Shown piece after piece: positions 26,047 through 35,857 of a DNA stretch of 64,000 nucleotides. Numbering within the stretch: position 1 is the stretch's first letter; each line of letters opens with the position of its first letter. Origin of the DNA: Maricaulaceae bacterium EIL42A08 (GTDB lineage: Bacteria; Pseudomonadota; Alphaproteobacteria; Caulobacterales; Maricaulaceae); NCBI GenBank assembly GCA_024178355.1, contig JAMZNZ010000003.1, forward strand, positions 202,427 to 266,426, written 5' to 3'. The position numbers and the translations under genes are program-made. The notes below the pieces were generated by a model. That model ran no database searches. It saw only the letters and a program-made list of their open reading frames with translations, and was not told where the DNA came from.

Positions 26047-26985
26047 GTGGACGCACAAGCCGTCATACTGGAACAGCCAAGGCATATTGCGCTTAAGCGC
26101 CTTGCCATTGCTGCGCCTGAAGATGGCGATGTCGTGGTGGAAATCGCCTGGAGTGGAATCAGTACCGGCACCGAGCGTTTGCTCTGGACCGGCGCGATGC
26201 CCGCCTTCCCCGGAATGGGCTACCCCCTTGTCCCTGGATATGAATCGGTTGGCCGTGTTGTTGAGGCAGGTCGCGCCTCCGGACGTTCAGTTGGCGACTG
26301 GGTCTTTGTCCCGGGTGCCCAATGCTATGGCGAAATTCGTGGCCTGTTTGGCGGGTCTGCCTCTCGCGTGACCGTGCCAGGTGCCCGCGTTACGCCCGTG
26401 GATGAGAATCTCGGCGAGCAAGGTGTCATGCTGGCGCTGGCCGGAACTGCCTATCACGCGATTGCCGCTGACAAGGCCGACGCGCCGGACCTGATCATCG
26501 GACATGGCGCATTGGGACGTTTGCTGGCTCGCATTGCTGTAGCCCGCGGCGGTCCTGCGCCAACTGTCTGGGAAATCAACGACGCGCGCATGTGTGGGGC
26601 TGAAGGCTATTCGGTCGTTCACCCTGACGACGACAAGCGCTCGGACTACCGCGCCATCTATGATGTCAGCGGCGATAGCGGTCTTCTCGACCAGCTTGTT
26701 GGCCGTCTGGCCAAGGGCGGCGAGATCGTCCTTGCTGGCTTTTATTCTGACCGCCTCAGCTTTGCGTTTGCGCCAGCTTTTATCAAGGAAGCGCGCCTGC
26801 GCATCGCGGCCGAATTCACCCCTCATGATCTTGATGCCGTCAGCCAGCTCATCGCACACGAGCAGCTGTCCCTGGACGGCCTGATCACCCACCGCAGCGA
26901 GCCTGAACATGCTGGCGCGGCTTATGAGACCGCCTTCTCTGAAAGCGGTTGTTTAAAGATGGTTCTGGACTGGAGTGCCCCATGA
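26047..26985 (+). CDS. bchC: 3-hydroxyethyl-bacteriochlorophyllide a dehydrogenase
   Basis: A 312-residue medium-chain dehydrogenase-like BchC that oxidises the C-3 hydroxyethyl group to acetyl, completing the bacteriochlorophyllide a ring. GTG 26047 is preferred to ATG 26023 because GGGGAGG lies about 8 bases before it and because BchC proteins usually begin close to the AVILE strand. The ISTGTERLLW segment is characteristic. No structural zinc cluster is seen, as expected. The stop overlaps the bchX start (ATGATG). Confidence 0.92.
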   Translation: MDAQAVILEQPRHIALKRLAIAAPEDGDVVVEIAWSGISTGTERLLWTGAMPAFPGMGYPLVPGYESVGRVVEAGRASGRSVGDWVFVPGAQCYGEIRGLFGGSASRVTVPGARVTPVDENLGEQGVMLALAGTAYHAIAADKADAPDLIIGHGALGRLLARIAVARGGPAPTVWEINDARMCGAEGYSVVHPDDDKRSDYRAIYDVSGDSGLLDQLVGRLAKGGEIVLAGFYSDRLSFAFAPAFIKEARLRIAAEFTPHDLDAVSQLIAHEQLSLDGLITHRSEPEHAGAAYETAFSESGCLKMVLDWSAP

Positions 26986-27977
26986 TGGACGGCGATTTTC
27001 GCGGCAAGCAAGGCGATGCCCTGCGCCACGAGGCAGCTCAGGAGCCCGATCCGGTACACACCGGACCGGTCAAAAAAGAAACTCAGATTATTGCGATCTA
27101 CGGCAAGGGCGGGATTGGCAAATCCTTCACCCTGTCCAACCTGAGCTACATGATGGCTCAGCAGGGTAAAAAGGTGCTGCTGATCGGCTGCGATCCGAAG
27201 AGTGACACCACCTCCTTGCTGTTTGGCGGCAAGGCCTGCCCGACCATCATCGATACCTCGTCAAAGAAAAAGCTCGCGGGTGAAGCGGTCTCCATCGGAG
27301 ATGTCTGTTTTAAGCGGGACGGTGTCTACGCCATGGAGCTGGGTGGCCCTGAAGTGGGTCGCGGCTGTGGCGGGCGTGGGATCATCCACGGTTTTGAGCT
27401 TCTGGAAAATCTGGGCTTCCACGAGTGGGACTTTGACTATGTCCTGCTGGACTTCCTGGGTGACGTTGTGTGCGGCGGCTTTGGTCTGCCGATCGCTCGG
27501 GACATGTGCCAGAAGGTGATTGTGGTCGGCTCAAACGACCTGCAGTCGCTCTACGTGGCCAATAATGTTTGCTCGGCGGTGGAGTATTTCCGCAAGCTGG
27601 GGGGCAATGTGGGTGTCGCTGGTCTTGTGATCAACAAGGATGACGGCACCGGCGAAGCCCAAGCGTTTGCTGAGACGGTGGGCATCCCGGTTCTCGCCGC
27701 CATTCCGGCCGACGACGACATCCGCCGCAAGAGTGCCAACTACGAAATCATCGGCAAGCCGGGCTCGCCCTGGGCCTCGCTGTTTGAAGAGCTGGGGCAG
27801 AACGTGGCCGACGCGCCGCCGGTTCACCCTACCGCGCTCGACCAGGATGGTTTGCTCGCCCTGTTTGATTCTGAGGAAGGTGAAGGCTTCGGAATGGAGC
27901 CGGCCACCGCGGCTGACATGTGTGGCAAGTCCCATGTCGAAAAGCCCTCCCTTGAAGTGATCTACGACGAGGTTTGA
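26982..27977 (+). CDS. bchX: Chlorophyllide a reductase iron protein subunit X
   Basis: A 331-residue NifH-like ATPase that delivers electrons to BchYZ for reduction of the chlorin B ring. The P-loop is [11 protein letters not shown] (about residues 40-50), and the two [4Fe-4S]-ligand cysteines lie in GRGCGGRG and DVVCGGFG. It starts in the bchC stop (ATGATG, either ATG usable). The N-terminal 30 residues before the P-loop strand are charged and variable, as usual for BchX. Confidence 0.97.
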   Translation: MMDGDFRGKQGDALRHEAAQEPDPVHTGPVKKETQIIAIYGKGGIGKSFTLSNLSYMMAQQGKKVLLIGCDPKSDTTSLLFGGKACPTIIDTSSKKKLAGEAVSIGDVCFKRDGVYAMELGGPEVGRGCGGRGIIHGFELLENLGFHEWDFDYVLLDFLGDVVCGGFGLPIARDMCQKVIVVGSNDLQSLYVANNVCSAVEYFRKLGGNVGVAGLVINKDDGTGEAQAFAETVGIPVLAAIPADDDIRRKSANYEIIGKPGSPWASLFEELGQNVADAPPVHPTALDQDGLLALFDSEEGEGFGMEPATAADMCGKSHVEKPSLEVIYDEV

Positions 27978-27987
27978 GACGCTATTC

Positions 27988-29643
27988 ATGACCGATCGTT
28001 CCACATCCATCGAAGACGGCACCCGCAACGGCGGTGAGCATGTCTATGACGGCGCCAGCGAGACACAGCTGGACAGCGCAACTGCGCCTGTCGGCGGGAC
28101 TGTCGAGCGCGATGTTGTGGATATGGCGGTTCCGGCGGACGTTGAAGCGACTGGTGACGGTGCCGGTTGTCATGCGGGTGCCGAAAAGATGCGCGCCCAG
28201 GCTGAGGCGGCCGGGAACAAGGAACTTCTGGAGCAGTTTGAAAAGGACTATCCAAAAGGTCCCCATGACCAGCCGCAATCCATGTGTCCGGCCTTTGGCT
28301 CATTGCGTGTGGGCTTGCGGATGCGCCGCACGGCAACCGTCCTGTCGGGCTCGGCTTGCTGTGTTTATGGTCTGACCTTCACGTCCCACTTCTATGGGGC
28401 CCGCCGCACGGTCGGCTATGTGCCGTTCAATTCGGAAACCCTGGTCACCGGCAAGCTGTTTGAGGACATCCGTGAGGCCGTCCATGATCTAGCCGATCCG
28501 GAAAACTATGACGCCATCGTCATAACCAATCTGTGCGTGCCGACCGCATCCGGTGTGCCGCTGCGTCTGCTGCCCAAGGAAATCAACGGCGTGCGCATTA
28601 TCGGCATTGATGTGCCGGGATTTGGCGTACCAACCCACGCCGAAGCCAAGGACGTGCTGGCCGGAGCGATGCTCAACTATGCGCGCACTGAGGCTGAGCT
28701 CGGCCCGGTTCAGGCCCCTGACCGTCCGCGTGATGACCGTCCGTCAGTGACCATGCTGGGTGAAATGTTCCCGGCTGATCCTATGGTGATTGGTCGCCTG
28801 TTGGAGCCGTTGGGCCTGAGTGCCGGTCCGGTCGTGCCAACCCGTGAATGGCGCGAGCTTTATGCTGCGCTGGAAAGCCCCGTCGTGGCTGCGATCCATC
28901 CCTTCTACACTGCGTCTGTGCGCGAGTTTGAAGCGGCAGGCCGGACGGTCGTGGGATCGGCACCTGTGGGCTATGACGGCACGGCGGCCTGGCTGGAAAA
29001 TATCGGCAAGGCGGCTGGTGTAACGTCTGAAAAGATCGAGGCGGCTAAACAGGCCATTCTGCCTGCCATCAAGGGCGCGCTCTCGTCCAAGCGGATCGAT
29101 GGCCGCATCACCCTATCCGGCTATGAGGGCAGCGAGCTGATTGTGGCGCGCCTGTTAATCGAGAGCGGTGCCGACGTGCGCTATGTCGGCACGGCTTGTC
29201 CCAAGACGCCGTGGTCGGCGGATGACCGCGGCTGGCTGGAAGCGCGCGGCGTGCAGGTTCAGTTCCGCGCATCGCTTGAGCAGGACCTGGCCGCCTTTGA
29301 AGAGTTCAAGCCAGACCTGGCCATTGGGACGACCCCGGTCGTGCAGAAGGCCAAGGAGGCGGGCACACCCTCGCTTTACTTCACAAATCTGATCTCTGCG
29401 CGTCCCCTGATGGGGCCGGCCGGTGCTGGTTCGCTGGCCGACGTGGTCAATGCGGCCATGGCCAACAAGGGCCGGTTCGATGAGATGCGCGACTTCTTTG
29501 AAGGCGTGGGTCAGGGTCACTCTGCGGGCGTTTGGGAAGATATTCCTGAAGACAGCCGAACTTTCCGCATGAAGGAAAAGCGCAAGCGGATCACTGCCGA
29601 ACAGGCGCGAGAAAAAGCGATTGAGGCGCCAACGGGATGTTAG
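27988..29643 (+). CDS. bchY: Chlorophyllide a reductase subunit Y
   Basis: A 551-residue NifD/BchN-like catalytic subunit of chlorophyllide a oxidoreductase, which with BchZ carries the active site and [4Fe-4S] cluster. Cysteine-containing segments are [22 protein letters not shown] and [12 protein letters not shown]. About 90 N-terminal residues before these are acidic and poorly conserved, making this protein somewhat longer than many BchY. It begins 10 bases after bchX and its end overlaps bchZ by 7 bases. Confidence 0.96.
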   Translation: MTDRSTSIEDGTRNGGEHVYDGASETQLDSATAPVGGTVERDVVDMAVPADVEATGDGAGCHAGAEKMRAQAEAAGNKELLEQFEKDYPKGPHDQPQSMCPAFGSLRVGLRMRRTATVLSGSACCVYGLTFTSHFYGARRTVGYVPFNSETLVTGKLFEDIREAVHDLADPENYDAIVITNLCVPTASGVPLRLLPKEINGVRIIGIDVPGFGVPTHAEAKDVLAGAMLNYARTEAELGPVQAPDRPRDDRPSVTMLGEMFPADPMVIGRLLEPLGLSAGPVVPTREWRELYAALESPVVAAIHPFYTASVREFEAAGRTVVGSAPVGYDGTAAWLENIGKAAGVTSEKIEAAKQAILPAIKGALSSKRIDGRITLSGYEGSELIVARLLIESGADVRYVGTACPKTPWSADDRGWLEARGVQVQFRASLEQDLAAFEEFKPDLAIGTTPVVQKAKEAGTPSLYFTNLISARPLMGPAGAGSLADVVNAAMANKGRFDEMRDFFEGVGQGHSAGVWEDIPEDSRTFRMKEKRKRITAEQAREKAIEAPTGC

Positions 29644-31091
29644 TGCTCGATCACGATAGAGCCGGTGGTTACTGGGGCGCGGTTTACGTGTTTACCGCCA
29701 TCAAGGGCCTTCAGGTCGTCATTGATGGCCCGGTGGGCTGCGAGAATCTGCCTGTCACCTCCGTGCTTCATTACACGGACGCTTTGCCGCCGCATGAATT
29801 GCCCATCGTCGTCACCGGATTGAGTGAAGACGAGATGGGGGCTGGCACCGAAGATGCCATGAAGCGCGCCCATGAGGTGCTCGACCCTGAACTGCCCGCC
29901 GTGGTGGTGACCGGCTCGATTGCTGAAATGATTGGTGGCGGTGTGACTCCTGAAGGGCTGAACCTTCACCGCTTCCTGCCCCGCACGATCGATGAGGATC
30001 AGTGGCAAAGCGCGGATCGAGCCCTGTTGTGGCTGTGGACCGAGTATGGTGCCAAGCACGGCAAGCGGCCAAAGGCACGGCCTCGCAAAGAAGGCGACAA
30101 GCCGCGCATCAATATCGTTGGTCCGGCCTATGGCATGTTCAACATGCCCTCGGATCTGGCCGAAATCCGCCGCCTCGTCGAAGGCATCGGCGCTGAGGTC
30201 AACATTGTGATGCCGCTGGGCAGCCACCTGGCCAACATGCCGCGCATGGTCGATGCGGATGTGAATATCTGCATGTATCGCGAGTTTGGGCGTCTGCTCT
30301 GTGAAGAGATGGACATGCCCTACCTGCAGGCGCCGATCGGCTTGCACTCGACGACGAAATTCCTGCGCAAGCTGGGTGAGCTTCTGGGTCTTGATCCTGA
30401 ACCCTTCATTGAAAAGGAACGTCACACCACGATCAAACCGCTTTGGGATCTGTGGCGCTCGGTGACCCAGGATTTCTTCGGCACCGCCAATTTTGCTGTG
30501 GTGGCCAATGAGACCTATGCCCGCGGGCTGAAGCACTTCCTGTCTGAAGAGATGGGCTTGCCGTGCGCTTTTGCCTTTGCCCGCCAGTCCGGTGCGAAGA
30601 CCGACAATGCGGCAGTGCGCCAGGCCATCAAGGACACGCCGCCTTTCATCCTGTTCGGCAGCTTTAACGAGCGGATGTATCTGGCCGAAACAGGAGCACG
30701 GGCGCAATACATCCCGGCCAGCTTCCCCGGCGCTGTGATCCGCCGTCACACCGGCACGCCCTTCATGGGCTATGCGGGCGCGACCTATCTGGTTCAGGAA
30801 ACCTGCAACGCATTGTTCGATGCGCTGTTCCACATCCTGCCGCTGGCGACCGACATGGACCGGGCTCCGCCCACGCCGGCACGAATGGAGCGTCAACTGG
30901 CCTGGAAGGCGGAGGCGCGTGACGCGCTTGATGCTCTGGTGGAACGCCAGCCGGTTCTTACTCGAATTTCTGCGGCCAAGCGGCTGCGCGATGCGGCCGA
31001 AGCCCGTGCGCGTGCTGACGGGGACCGCGATGTGACCGTTGACGATGTCAGCGGAGCCAAAACCGCAATTCTGGAAGGGCAGGGCGCATGA
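29637..31091 (+). CDS. bchZ: Chlorophyllide a reductase subunit Z
   Basis: A 484-residue NifK/BchB-like subunit of chlorophyllide a oxidoreductase. The start ATG at 29637 gives the family N-terminus [19 protein letters not shown], followed by [18 protein letters not shown] with the cluster cysteine. The C-terminal domain ([16 protein letters not shown]) resembles the PCP_red-type helical module found at the end of BchZ and BchB. It overlaps bchY by 7 bases and its stop is shared with a 50-codon ORF that precedes pufB. Confidence 0.96.
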   Translation: MLVLDHDRAGGYWGAVYVFTAIKGLQVVIDGPVGCENLPVTSVLHYTDALPPHELPIVVTGLSEDEMGAGTEDAMKRAHEVLDPELPAVVVTGSIAEMIGGGVTPEGLNLHRFLPRTIDEDQWQSADRALLWLWTEYGAKHGKRPKARPRKEGDKPRINIVGPAYGMFNMPSDLAEIRRLVEGIGAEVNIVMPLGSHLANMPRMVDADVNICMYREFGRLLCEEMDMPYLQAPIGLHSTTKFLRKLGELLGLDPEPFIEKERHTTIKPLWDLWRSVTQDFFGTANFAVVANETYARGLKHFLSEEMGLPCAFAFARQSGAKTDNAAVRQAIKDTPPFILFGSFNERMYLAETGARAQYIPASFPGAVIRRHTGTPFMGYAGATYLVQETCNALFDALFHILPLATDMDRAPPTPARMERQLAWKAEARDALDALVERQPVLTRISAAKRLRDAAEARARADGDRDVTVDDVSGAKTAILEGQGA

Positions 31092-31240
31092 ACATGCTGA
31101 CCGCTCTTTCCAGCCAACAGTCGAGTTTCGTGGTCGGGGTGCGCCCTGTTCACGGATGCAGTCGGGTCGTTTTCGAGCCGGCACCCATGCCGCGAGGGTT
31201 CTGCGCGGTAACGCCGAAAGGCAAGCAATGGAGGTCGTGA
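31088..31240 (+). CDS. Unrecognised 50-codon ORF between bchZ and pufB
   Basis: An ATGA overlap with the bchZ stop opens a 50-codon frame ([20 protein letters not shown]...) that closes with TGA at 31238-31240, three bases before the pufB start. This is the place of pufQ in Rhodobacter, but the product has no membrane span and does not resemble PufQ. It contains two Cys and a Lys/Arg-rich end. It may be a coupled small protein, a leader peptide governing pufB translation, or chance. The overlap at both ends supports translation; the lack of homology argues for caution. Confidence 0.35.
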   Translation: MNMLTALSSQQSSFVVGVRPVHGCSRVVFEPAPMPRGFCAVTPKGKQWRS

Positions 31241-31242
31241 AA

Positions 31243-31395
31243 ATGGCTTCAGATGGCGGGACCCCTTCGGGTCTCACACATGGAGAGGCACAAGAGATCC
31301 ATCGCTACTTTGTAAAAAGTGCGATTGCGATGTCGCTTCTTCCTTTCCTCGCTCACATTTCGATGTGGATGTATAAACCCTGGCTCGCCTTTTAG
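31243..31395 (+). CDS. pufB: Light-harvesting LH1 beta subunit
   Basis: A 50-residue core antenna beta polypeptide. ATG 31243 has GGAGG at 31230-31234; the in-frame ATG at 31228 overlaps that ribosome-binding site and is rejected. Conserved features are GLTHGEAQEIHRYF, one transmembrane helix, His38 in LAHISMW as the bacteriochlorophyll ligand, and the aromatic end MYKPWLAF. His20 is the second conserved His of beta chains. It heads the pufBALM set behind bchCXYZ. Confidence 0.96.
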   Translation: MASDGGTPSGLTHGEAQEIHRYFVKSAIAMSLLPFLAHISMWMYKPWLAF

Positions 31396-31423
31396 GTGAA
31401 CCTTAGCCTAAGGACTTGAAACT

Positions 31424-31612
31424 ATGTGGAGAGTTTGGCTTCTTTTTGATCCGCGTCGTGCGTTTATCGCTCTCGCGGTCTTCCTGTTCACCTTGGCAAT
31501 CTTCATCCATTTTATCCTTCTGTCTTCAGATCGGTACAACTGGATTGACGGTGCTGCGGGTGCTGGCGCGCAAGCGTCCATCAGCCAAGAGGTGGAAACA
31601 GTCCGCTTGTGA
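31424..31612 (+). CDS. pufA: Light-harvesting LH1 alpha subunit
   Basis: A 62-residue core antenna alpha polypeptide: N-terminal MWRVWLLFDPRRA, a single membrane helix, bacteriochlorophyll ligand His29 in IFIHFILL, then the SSDRYNW segment and a C-terminal tail. It lies 28 bases after pufB. Its ribosome-binding AAGGA (31409-31413) is part of the inverted repeat CCTTAG-C-CTAAGG (31401-31413), which could partly hide it. Paired hairpins after the gene probably separate LH1 from RC expression levels. Confidence 0.96.
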   Translation: MWRVWLLFDPRRAFIALAVFLFTLAIFIHFILLSSDRYNWIDGAAGAGAQASISQEVETVRL

Positions 31613-31629
31613 GGAGCTGACTGGCTGAA

Positions 31630-31717
31630 CGCGGCTCCGCTGGGGGCCGCGAGCCGGACGCGGAGGGGCGATCTGGTTAACCCAACCGGCCGTACAGCGG
31701 AGCTGGGCGTTTTTAAC
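31630..31717 (+). promoter_or_regulatory. pufA-pufL intercistronic mRNA hairpins
   Basis: Two stem-loops fill the 149-base gap. The first is CGCGGCTCC (31630-31638), loop GCTG, GGGGCCGCG (31643-31651). The second pairs GTTAACCCA (31676-31684) with TGGG (31704-31707) and TTAAC (31713-31717). In Rhodobacter, structures at this place protect the pufBA transcript 3' end and raise the LH1:RC ratio. The same role is inferred here. Confidence 0.65.
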
Positions 31718-31761
31718 GGCGCTCAGTTCCGCCCGGACGACCATCACCGGGGAATTATCAA

Positions 31762-32583
31762 ATGGCGTTACTTAGTTTTGAACGCAAATACCGGGTCCGC
31801 GGCGGAACGCTGATCGGCGGAGACTTGTTCGATTTTTGGGTCGGACCGTTCTACGTCGGCTTTTTCGGCGTCACGACCCTGTTTTTTACCGCGCTGGGTA
31901 CGGGCCTGATCTTCTTCGCCGCCTCTTTGGGCGACACGTGGAATTTCTGGCTCATCGACATTCAGCCGCCTGATCTCAGCTACGGGCTAGCCTTAGCCCC
32001 GATGAGGGAAGGCGGGTTATGGCAAATTATCACAATATGCGCGACGGGGGCCTTCGTGTCCTGGGCGCTGCGTGAAGTCGAAATCTGTCGCAAGCTTGGG
32101 ATGGGATACCATGTCCCGATCGCCTTCAGCTTTGCGATCCTTGCCTTTGCCACGCTGAATATCTTCCGGCCGCTCCTCCTTGGAGCCTGGGGGGAAGGTT
32201 TCCCCTATGGCATCATGAGTCACCTCGATTGGGTCTCCAATCTGGGCTACTCCTTCGTGAACTGGCACTACAACCCGGTCCACATGATCGCGGTGACCTT
32301 CTTCTTCACCAACTGCCTGGCTCTGGGCCTGCACGGGGCTCTGGTCCTGTCAGCGACCAATCCGGGCCGTGGACAAGAGGTCAAGACCCCAGATCACGAA
32401 GACACCTTCTTCCGCGACTTCATCAGCTACTCCATCGGTCCGCTAGGCATTCACCGCCTGGGCCTGTTCCTGGCGATCTCTGCGGCCTTCTTTAGCGCTG
32501 TTAGCGTGATCATTGCCGGCCCCTGGATCCAATCCTGGGTAGCCTGGTGGGATTGGTGGCGTGTGCTGCCGATCTGGAGCTGA
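31762..32583 (+). CDS. pufL: Photosynthetic reaction centre L subunit
   Basis: A 273-residue reaction centre L chain with five membrane helices, starting [20 protein letters not shown] as is typical. It binds the special-pair and accessory bacteriochlorophylls, bacteriopheophytin and QA/QB-side elements with PufM. Conserved His-bearing segments include [24 protein letters not shown] and [11 protein letters not shown]. It follows the intercistronic hairpins and precedes pufM by 15 bases. Confidence 0.98.
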   Translation: MALLSFERKYRVRGGTLIGGDLFDFWVGPFYVGFFGVTTLFFTALGTGLIFFAASLGDTWNFWLIDIQPPDLSYGLALAPMREGGLWQIITICATGAFVSWALREVEICRKLGMGYHVPIAFSFAILAFATLNIFRPLLLGAWGEGFPYGIMSHLDWVSNLGYSFVNWHYNPVHMIAVTFFFTNCLALGLHGALVLSATNPGRGQEVKTPDHEDTFFRDFISYSIGPLGIHRLGLFLAISAAFFSAVSVIIAGPWIQSWVAWWDWWRVLPIWS

Positions 32584-32598
32584 GAACTGGAGATCTAA

Positions 32599-33519
32599 AT
32601 GGCTTATCAAAACATCTTCACTCAGGTTCAGCTCCGGGGTCCGGCTGAAGAGGGTGTACACGTTGCGGACAGTGAACCGCGCTACAAGTACTACACTTTC
32701 AACTACTGGGCCGGCATTCTGGGCAATGCCCAGATCGGTCCGGTCTATCTGGGCCTGAGTGGCCTGCTCTCGCTGGTCTTTGGCGGTCTTGCGATCACCA
32801 TTATCGGGCTGAACTTTGCAGCCTCGGTGGACTGGAATCCGCTGGCCTTCATGCGGGAGTTCTTCTGGCTGACTCTGGACCCGCCGGGTCCTGAGTATGG
32901 CTTCTCGCCCTTTGTCCCGCTGGCAGAAGGCGGCTGGTACATCATGACCGGCTTCTTCCTGACCGCGTCGGTCCTGTTGTGGTTCGTCCGCAGCTATCGC
33001 CGCGCTCGCGAGCTGGGCATGGGCACCCACGTAGCCTGGGCGTTTGCCTCGGCGATCTGGCTTTTCCTGGTGCTGGGCTTTATCCGCCCGCTGCTCATGG
33101 GAAGCTGGGCCGAAGCTGTGCCCTACGGCATCTTCTCGCACCTGGAATGGACGAATAATTTCTCGTTGATCTACGGGAACCTGTTCTACAACCCGTTCCA
33201 CATGTGGTCGATTTTCTTCCTCTATGGCTCAGCACTGCTGTTTGCCATGCACGGGGCGACCATCCTGGCTGTCGGCCGACTGGGCGGCGACCGGGAGATC
33301 GAACAGATCATCGACCGTGGTACCGCCAGTGAGCGTGCCGGCCTGTTCTGGCGCTGGACCATGGGCTTCAATGCGACCATGGAATCCATCCACCGCTGGG
33401 CCTGGTGGTTCGCAGTGCTGACCACCCTGACGGGCGGAATCGGCATCCTGCTGACGGGTACCGTCGTGAATAACTGGTTCCTGTGGGCCAGTGAGAATGG
33501 GATTGCGCCGCCGCTCTAA
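32599..33519 (+). CDS. pufM: Photosynthetic reaction centre M subunit
   Basis: A 306-residue reaction centre M chain. Segments typical of PufM are [18 protein letters not shown] at the N-terminus, [40 protein letters not shown] and the late [14 protein letters not shown]. It is the last gene of the puf operon: a strong terminator follows and no pufC (tetrahaem cytochrome) is found. The protein ends right after the last helix ([11 protein letters not shown]). Confidence 0.98.
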   Translation: MAYQNIFTQVQLRGPAEEGVHVADSEPRYKYYTFNYWAGILGNAQIGPVYLGLSGLLSLVFGGLAITIIGLNFAASVDWNPLAFMREFFWLTLDPPGPEYGFSPFVPLAEGGWYIMTGFFLTASVLLWFVRSYRRARELGMGTHVAWAFASAIWLFLVLGFIRPLLMGSWAEAVPYGIFSHLEWTNNFSLIYGNLFYNPFHMWSIFFLYGSALLFAMHGATILAVGRLGGDREIEQIIDRGTASERAGLFWRWTMGFNATMESIHRWAWWFAVLTTLTGGIGILLTGTVVNNWFLWASENGIAPPL

Positions 33520-33545
33520 GTGCGACGATACAATCTTCCTCGGTG

Positions 33546-33584
33546 AAAAGGGGCGTGCTTGCCAAGTGGCGAGTGCGCCCTTTT
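33546..33584 (+). terminator. puf operon terminator
   Basis: AAAAGGGGCG-TGCTTGCC, loop AAGT, GGCGAGTG-CGCCCTTTT forms a long GC-rich stem with one bulge, 26 bases after pufM, followed by TTTTGCCGTTTT. It is a convincing intrinsic terminator and ends the puf transcript immediately after pufM. Confidence 0.8.
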
Positions 33585-34037
33585 GCCGTTTTGGGGGATA
33601 GCGGGACAATTATCCGCCTGCATAACTTTCGCAAATTCGAGTATCGGGCCACGCCCTCTATCCACGCCGCAAGGTGGGGATAGACTCGCGGCGCGCCTGA
33701 AGGCTGCACCGACCAGGTCCGGGTGAAGCTGACTTCAATTCAGGTGAAACCTGACCCGTGCGATGTTTTGCACAGCGCTGCCCTCACCTGTCCCGGACGC
33801 GCAACGATCCAGGATCGAGGGTCGGCATCTGTGTCGCGAGATTATGGCGGTATCAGGAGGTCGCGGCTCTTCGCCCTGATTAGCTCGGCCGGGATAGGGG
33901 GGCATGCCAAAACCCCTGACCGTCATCGGCGAATTTAATTCAGGACCCAGTCGCGCTGTCAGAGCTGCCTGGGTCCCAAATCAGGTTTGGGATGACGATT
34001 GAGTTTGGGGCCGAGCTTCCGCCAGCAAATAGAAGAA
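33585..34037. other. Intergenic region between convergent puf and idi operons
   Basis: No gene is supported in these 450 bases, and no pufC remnant is seen. Near the idi end are two adjacent hairpins: GACCCAG (33944-33950) with CTGGGTC (33969-33975), and TCCCAAA (33974-33980) with TTTGGGA (33986-33992). They overlap by two bases, so they could form alternative structures. They probably help end transcription from either side. Confidence 0.5.
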
Positions 34038-34051
34038 GCGGCTTAAGCCGC
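34038..34051 (-). terminator. Hairpin over the idi stop codon
   Basis: GCGGCTTAAGCCGC is a perfect palindrome containing the idi TAA; on the minus strand it is followed by TTCTTCTATTT. It fits a short intrinsic terminator for the bchF-to-idi operon, though the stem can only form with a 2-4 base loop. Confidence 0.5.
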
Positions 34052-34588
34052 CACGCCCAGCGTTGCCCAGCGATCAAGATAGATTCGCAGCCAGGGGGCG
34101 AAGCGGTCGGGGTGGCTGGCGACCTCGGTAATGAGGTCTTCGGGACGGGCCCAGCGTACTGCGCTCACCTCGTCCGGGTGCAGATTGAAGGTGAGCGTGT
34201 TCCGGTCGGCTTCGCCGCGGAAGATGCGCACGCGCTCATGTTCGATAAGGCCATTACCCACATCGGCCTTGTAGGTGGTCAGTCCCACCTCGGTCAGGGC
34301 CAGGTCAATGCCCAGCTCCTCGCCAAGGCGGCGCCGGGCGCTTGCGGCGGCGTCCTCGCCCCAGTCAGGATGGGTGCAGCAGGCGTTCGCCCATAGGCCC
34401 GGGCAGTGGTATTTCGCGGCTGCGCGCTGCTGGATCAGCATGTCCTCCCCATCAAAGACGAAGACCGAGACCGCGTCGTGCAGCAGTCCTTTACGGTGGG
34501 CCTCCAGCTTGTCGATCGCAAAGCGCTGCCCGTCGCCATCAATGGCGGCGATCAGACGTGCGTCATCAGAAGCATCTTTCACAGGCAT
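34043..34588 (-). CDS. idi: Isopentenyl-diphosphate delta-isomerase, type I
   Basis: A 181-residue type I (Nudix-fold) IPP isomerase that supplies DMAPP for GGPP synthesis. The active-site Cys is in WANACCTHP, and the Nudix-like Glu-bearing helix is in ARRRLGEELGI. ATG 34588 is preferred to the upstream TTG at 34600. It closes the large minus-strand operon, downstream of hemA, so isoprenoid and tetrapyrrole precursor supply are co-regulated with pigment genes. idi appears in some but not all photosynthesis clusters. Confidence 0.93.
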   Translation of the reverse strand: MPVKDASDDARLIAAIDGDGQRFAIDKLEAHRKGLLHDAVSVFVFDGEDMLIQQRAAAKYHCPGLWANACCTHPDWGEDAAASARRRLGEELGIDLALTEVGLTTYKADVGNGLIEHERVRIFRGEADRNTLTFNLHPDEVSAVRWARPEDLITEVASHPDRFAPWLRIYLDRWATLGVAA

Positions 34589-34621
34589 GGCCTTGCTCAA
34601 ACTCGCGCCTGGACCTTGATA

Positions 34622-35842
34622 CTACGCCACCGCGTATTTGCGATGCAGGGCGCATTGAGACCAGATATCGCACAGCGCGGTCACCAGTCGATCGATGTCG
34701 GCATCGGAATGGACCGGTGACGGTGTGATCCGTAGCCGCTCTGTCCCCTTGGGCACCGTGGGGTAGTTGATCGGCTGAACATAGATGCCGTGATTGGCCA
34801 TCAGCCAGTCACTGATTTCCTTCGCCTTGACCGGATCGCCCACCATGACCGGAACGATATGGCTGGGGTTGTCCAGGGTCGGGATGCCAATCTCCGCAAG
34901 CTTGCCGCGCACCACGCGCACATTGCGTTGCTGGCGCTGGCGCTCGATCTCGGACTCCTTGAGATGCTTCACCGCCGCGCATGCACCGGCGGCGACGGCC
35001 GGCGGCAGGGCGGTGGTGAAGATGAAGCCCGAAGCAAAGGAGCGGATGAAGTCGCACAGCGCCGTTGAGGCGGCGATATATCCGCCCAGGACGCCATAGG
35101 CCTTGCCCAGCGTGCCTTCGATCACCGTGATCCGGTCCATCAGGCCCTCACGCTCGGCAATGCCACCGCCGCGCGGCCCGTAAAGGCCAACCGCGTGAAC
35201 CTCATCCAGATAGGTCATGGCGTTATGCTTGTCGGCGACGTCGCAAATTTCCGCGATCGGCGCGATATCACCGTCCATGGAGTAGACAGACTCAAACGCG
35301 ACCAGCTTGGGCCGGTCCGGATCCATCTCAGACAGCATCCGATCCAGATCCTCCGGGTCGTTATGGGCCCAGATATGTTTGTCTGCCTTGGAGTGGCGAA
35401 TGCCCTCAATCATGGAGGCGTGGTTCTGCTCATCTGACAGCACAATACAGCCCGGGATCTTGGCGGCCAGGGTCGATAACGCGGCCCAGTTGGACACATA
35501 GCCGGAGGTGAACAGAAGCGCGGATTCCTTGTTGTGCAGGTCGGCCAGCTCCTGTTCCAGAAGAACATGGTGGTGGTTCGTGCCCGAGATATTGCGCGTG
35601 CCGCCAGCGCCAGCGCCACAGCTATCGAGCGCTTCATGCATGGCGTTCAGAACCGTGGGGTGCTGGCCCATGCCCAGATAGTCGTTGGAGCACCAGACGG
35701 TGACGTCGTGGGTGTCGCCATCTTCGTGGCGCGTCGCAGCCGGGAAATTGCCCTTGTGGCGTTCGATATCGGTGAAAACCCGATAATTGCCCTCAGCTTT
35801 GAGATCCTCGAGCCGGTTCTTGAAAAAGCCCTCGAAATCCAT
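34622..35842 (-). CDS. hemA: 5-aminolevulinate synthase
   Basis: A 406-residue PLP-dependent 5-aminolevulinate synthase (Shemin pathway), condensing glycine and succinyl-CoA. Landmarks are [36 protein letters not shown] and the PLP-lysine region [15 protein letters not shown]. The start has a strong AGAGGGGGGAT upstream. It lies between puhE and idi in the bchF operon, the usual place for hemA in many alphaproteobacterial clusters, coupling precursor supply to bacteriochlorophyll synthesis. Confidence 0.97.
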   Translation of the reverse strand: MDFEGFFKNRLEDLKAEGNYRVFTDIERHKGNFPAATRHEDGDTHDVTVWCSNDYLGMGQHPTVLNAMHEALDSCGAGAGGTRNISGTNHHHVLLEQELADLHNKESALLFTSGYVSNWAALSTLAAKIPGCIVLSDEQNHASMIEGIRHSKADKHIWAHNDPEDLDRMLSEMDPDRPKLVAFESVYSMDGDIAPIAEICDVADKHNAMTYLDEVHAVGLYGPRGGGIAEREGLMDRITVIEGTLGKAYGVLGGYIAASTALCDFIRSFASGFIFTTALPPAVAAGACAAVKHLKESEIERQRQQRNVRVVRGKLAEIGIPTLDNPSHIVPVMVGDPVKAKEISDWLMANHGIYVQPINYPTVPKGTERLRITPSPVHSDADIDRLVTALCDIWSQCALHRKYAVA

Positions 35843-35857
35843 GGGCGATCCCCCCTC

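Noticed and set aside
31039..31242. pufB frame open for 68 codons upstream of the chosen start
   Set aside because: The GGAGG at 31230-31234 and the LH1 beta N-terminus set the start at 31243; the upstream part overlaps bchZ in another frame.
29640..31277. 545-codon open frame on the minus strand opposite bchZ and pufB
   Set aside because: bchZ and pufB are unmistakable on the plus strand; the antisense frame has no family features and is a codon-bias shadow.
33585..34037. Possible pufC or pufC remnant after pufM
   Set aside because: No CxxCH motifs or lipoprotein leader in any frame, and a strong terminator directly follows pufM.
34589..34600. TTG start for idi
   Set aside because: ATG 34588 is four codons downstream and type I isomerases begin close to it.
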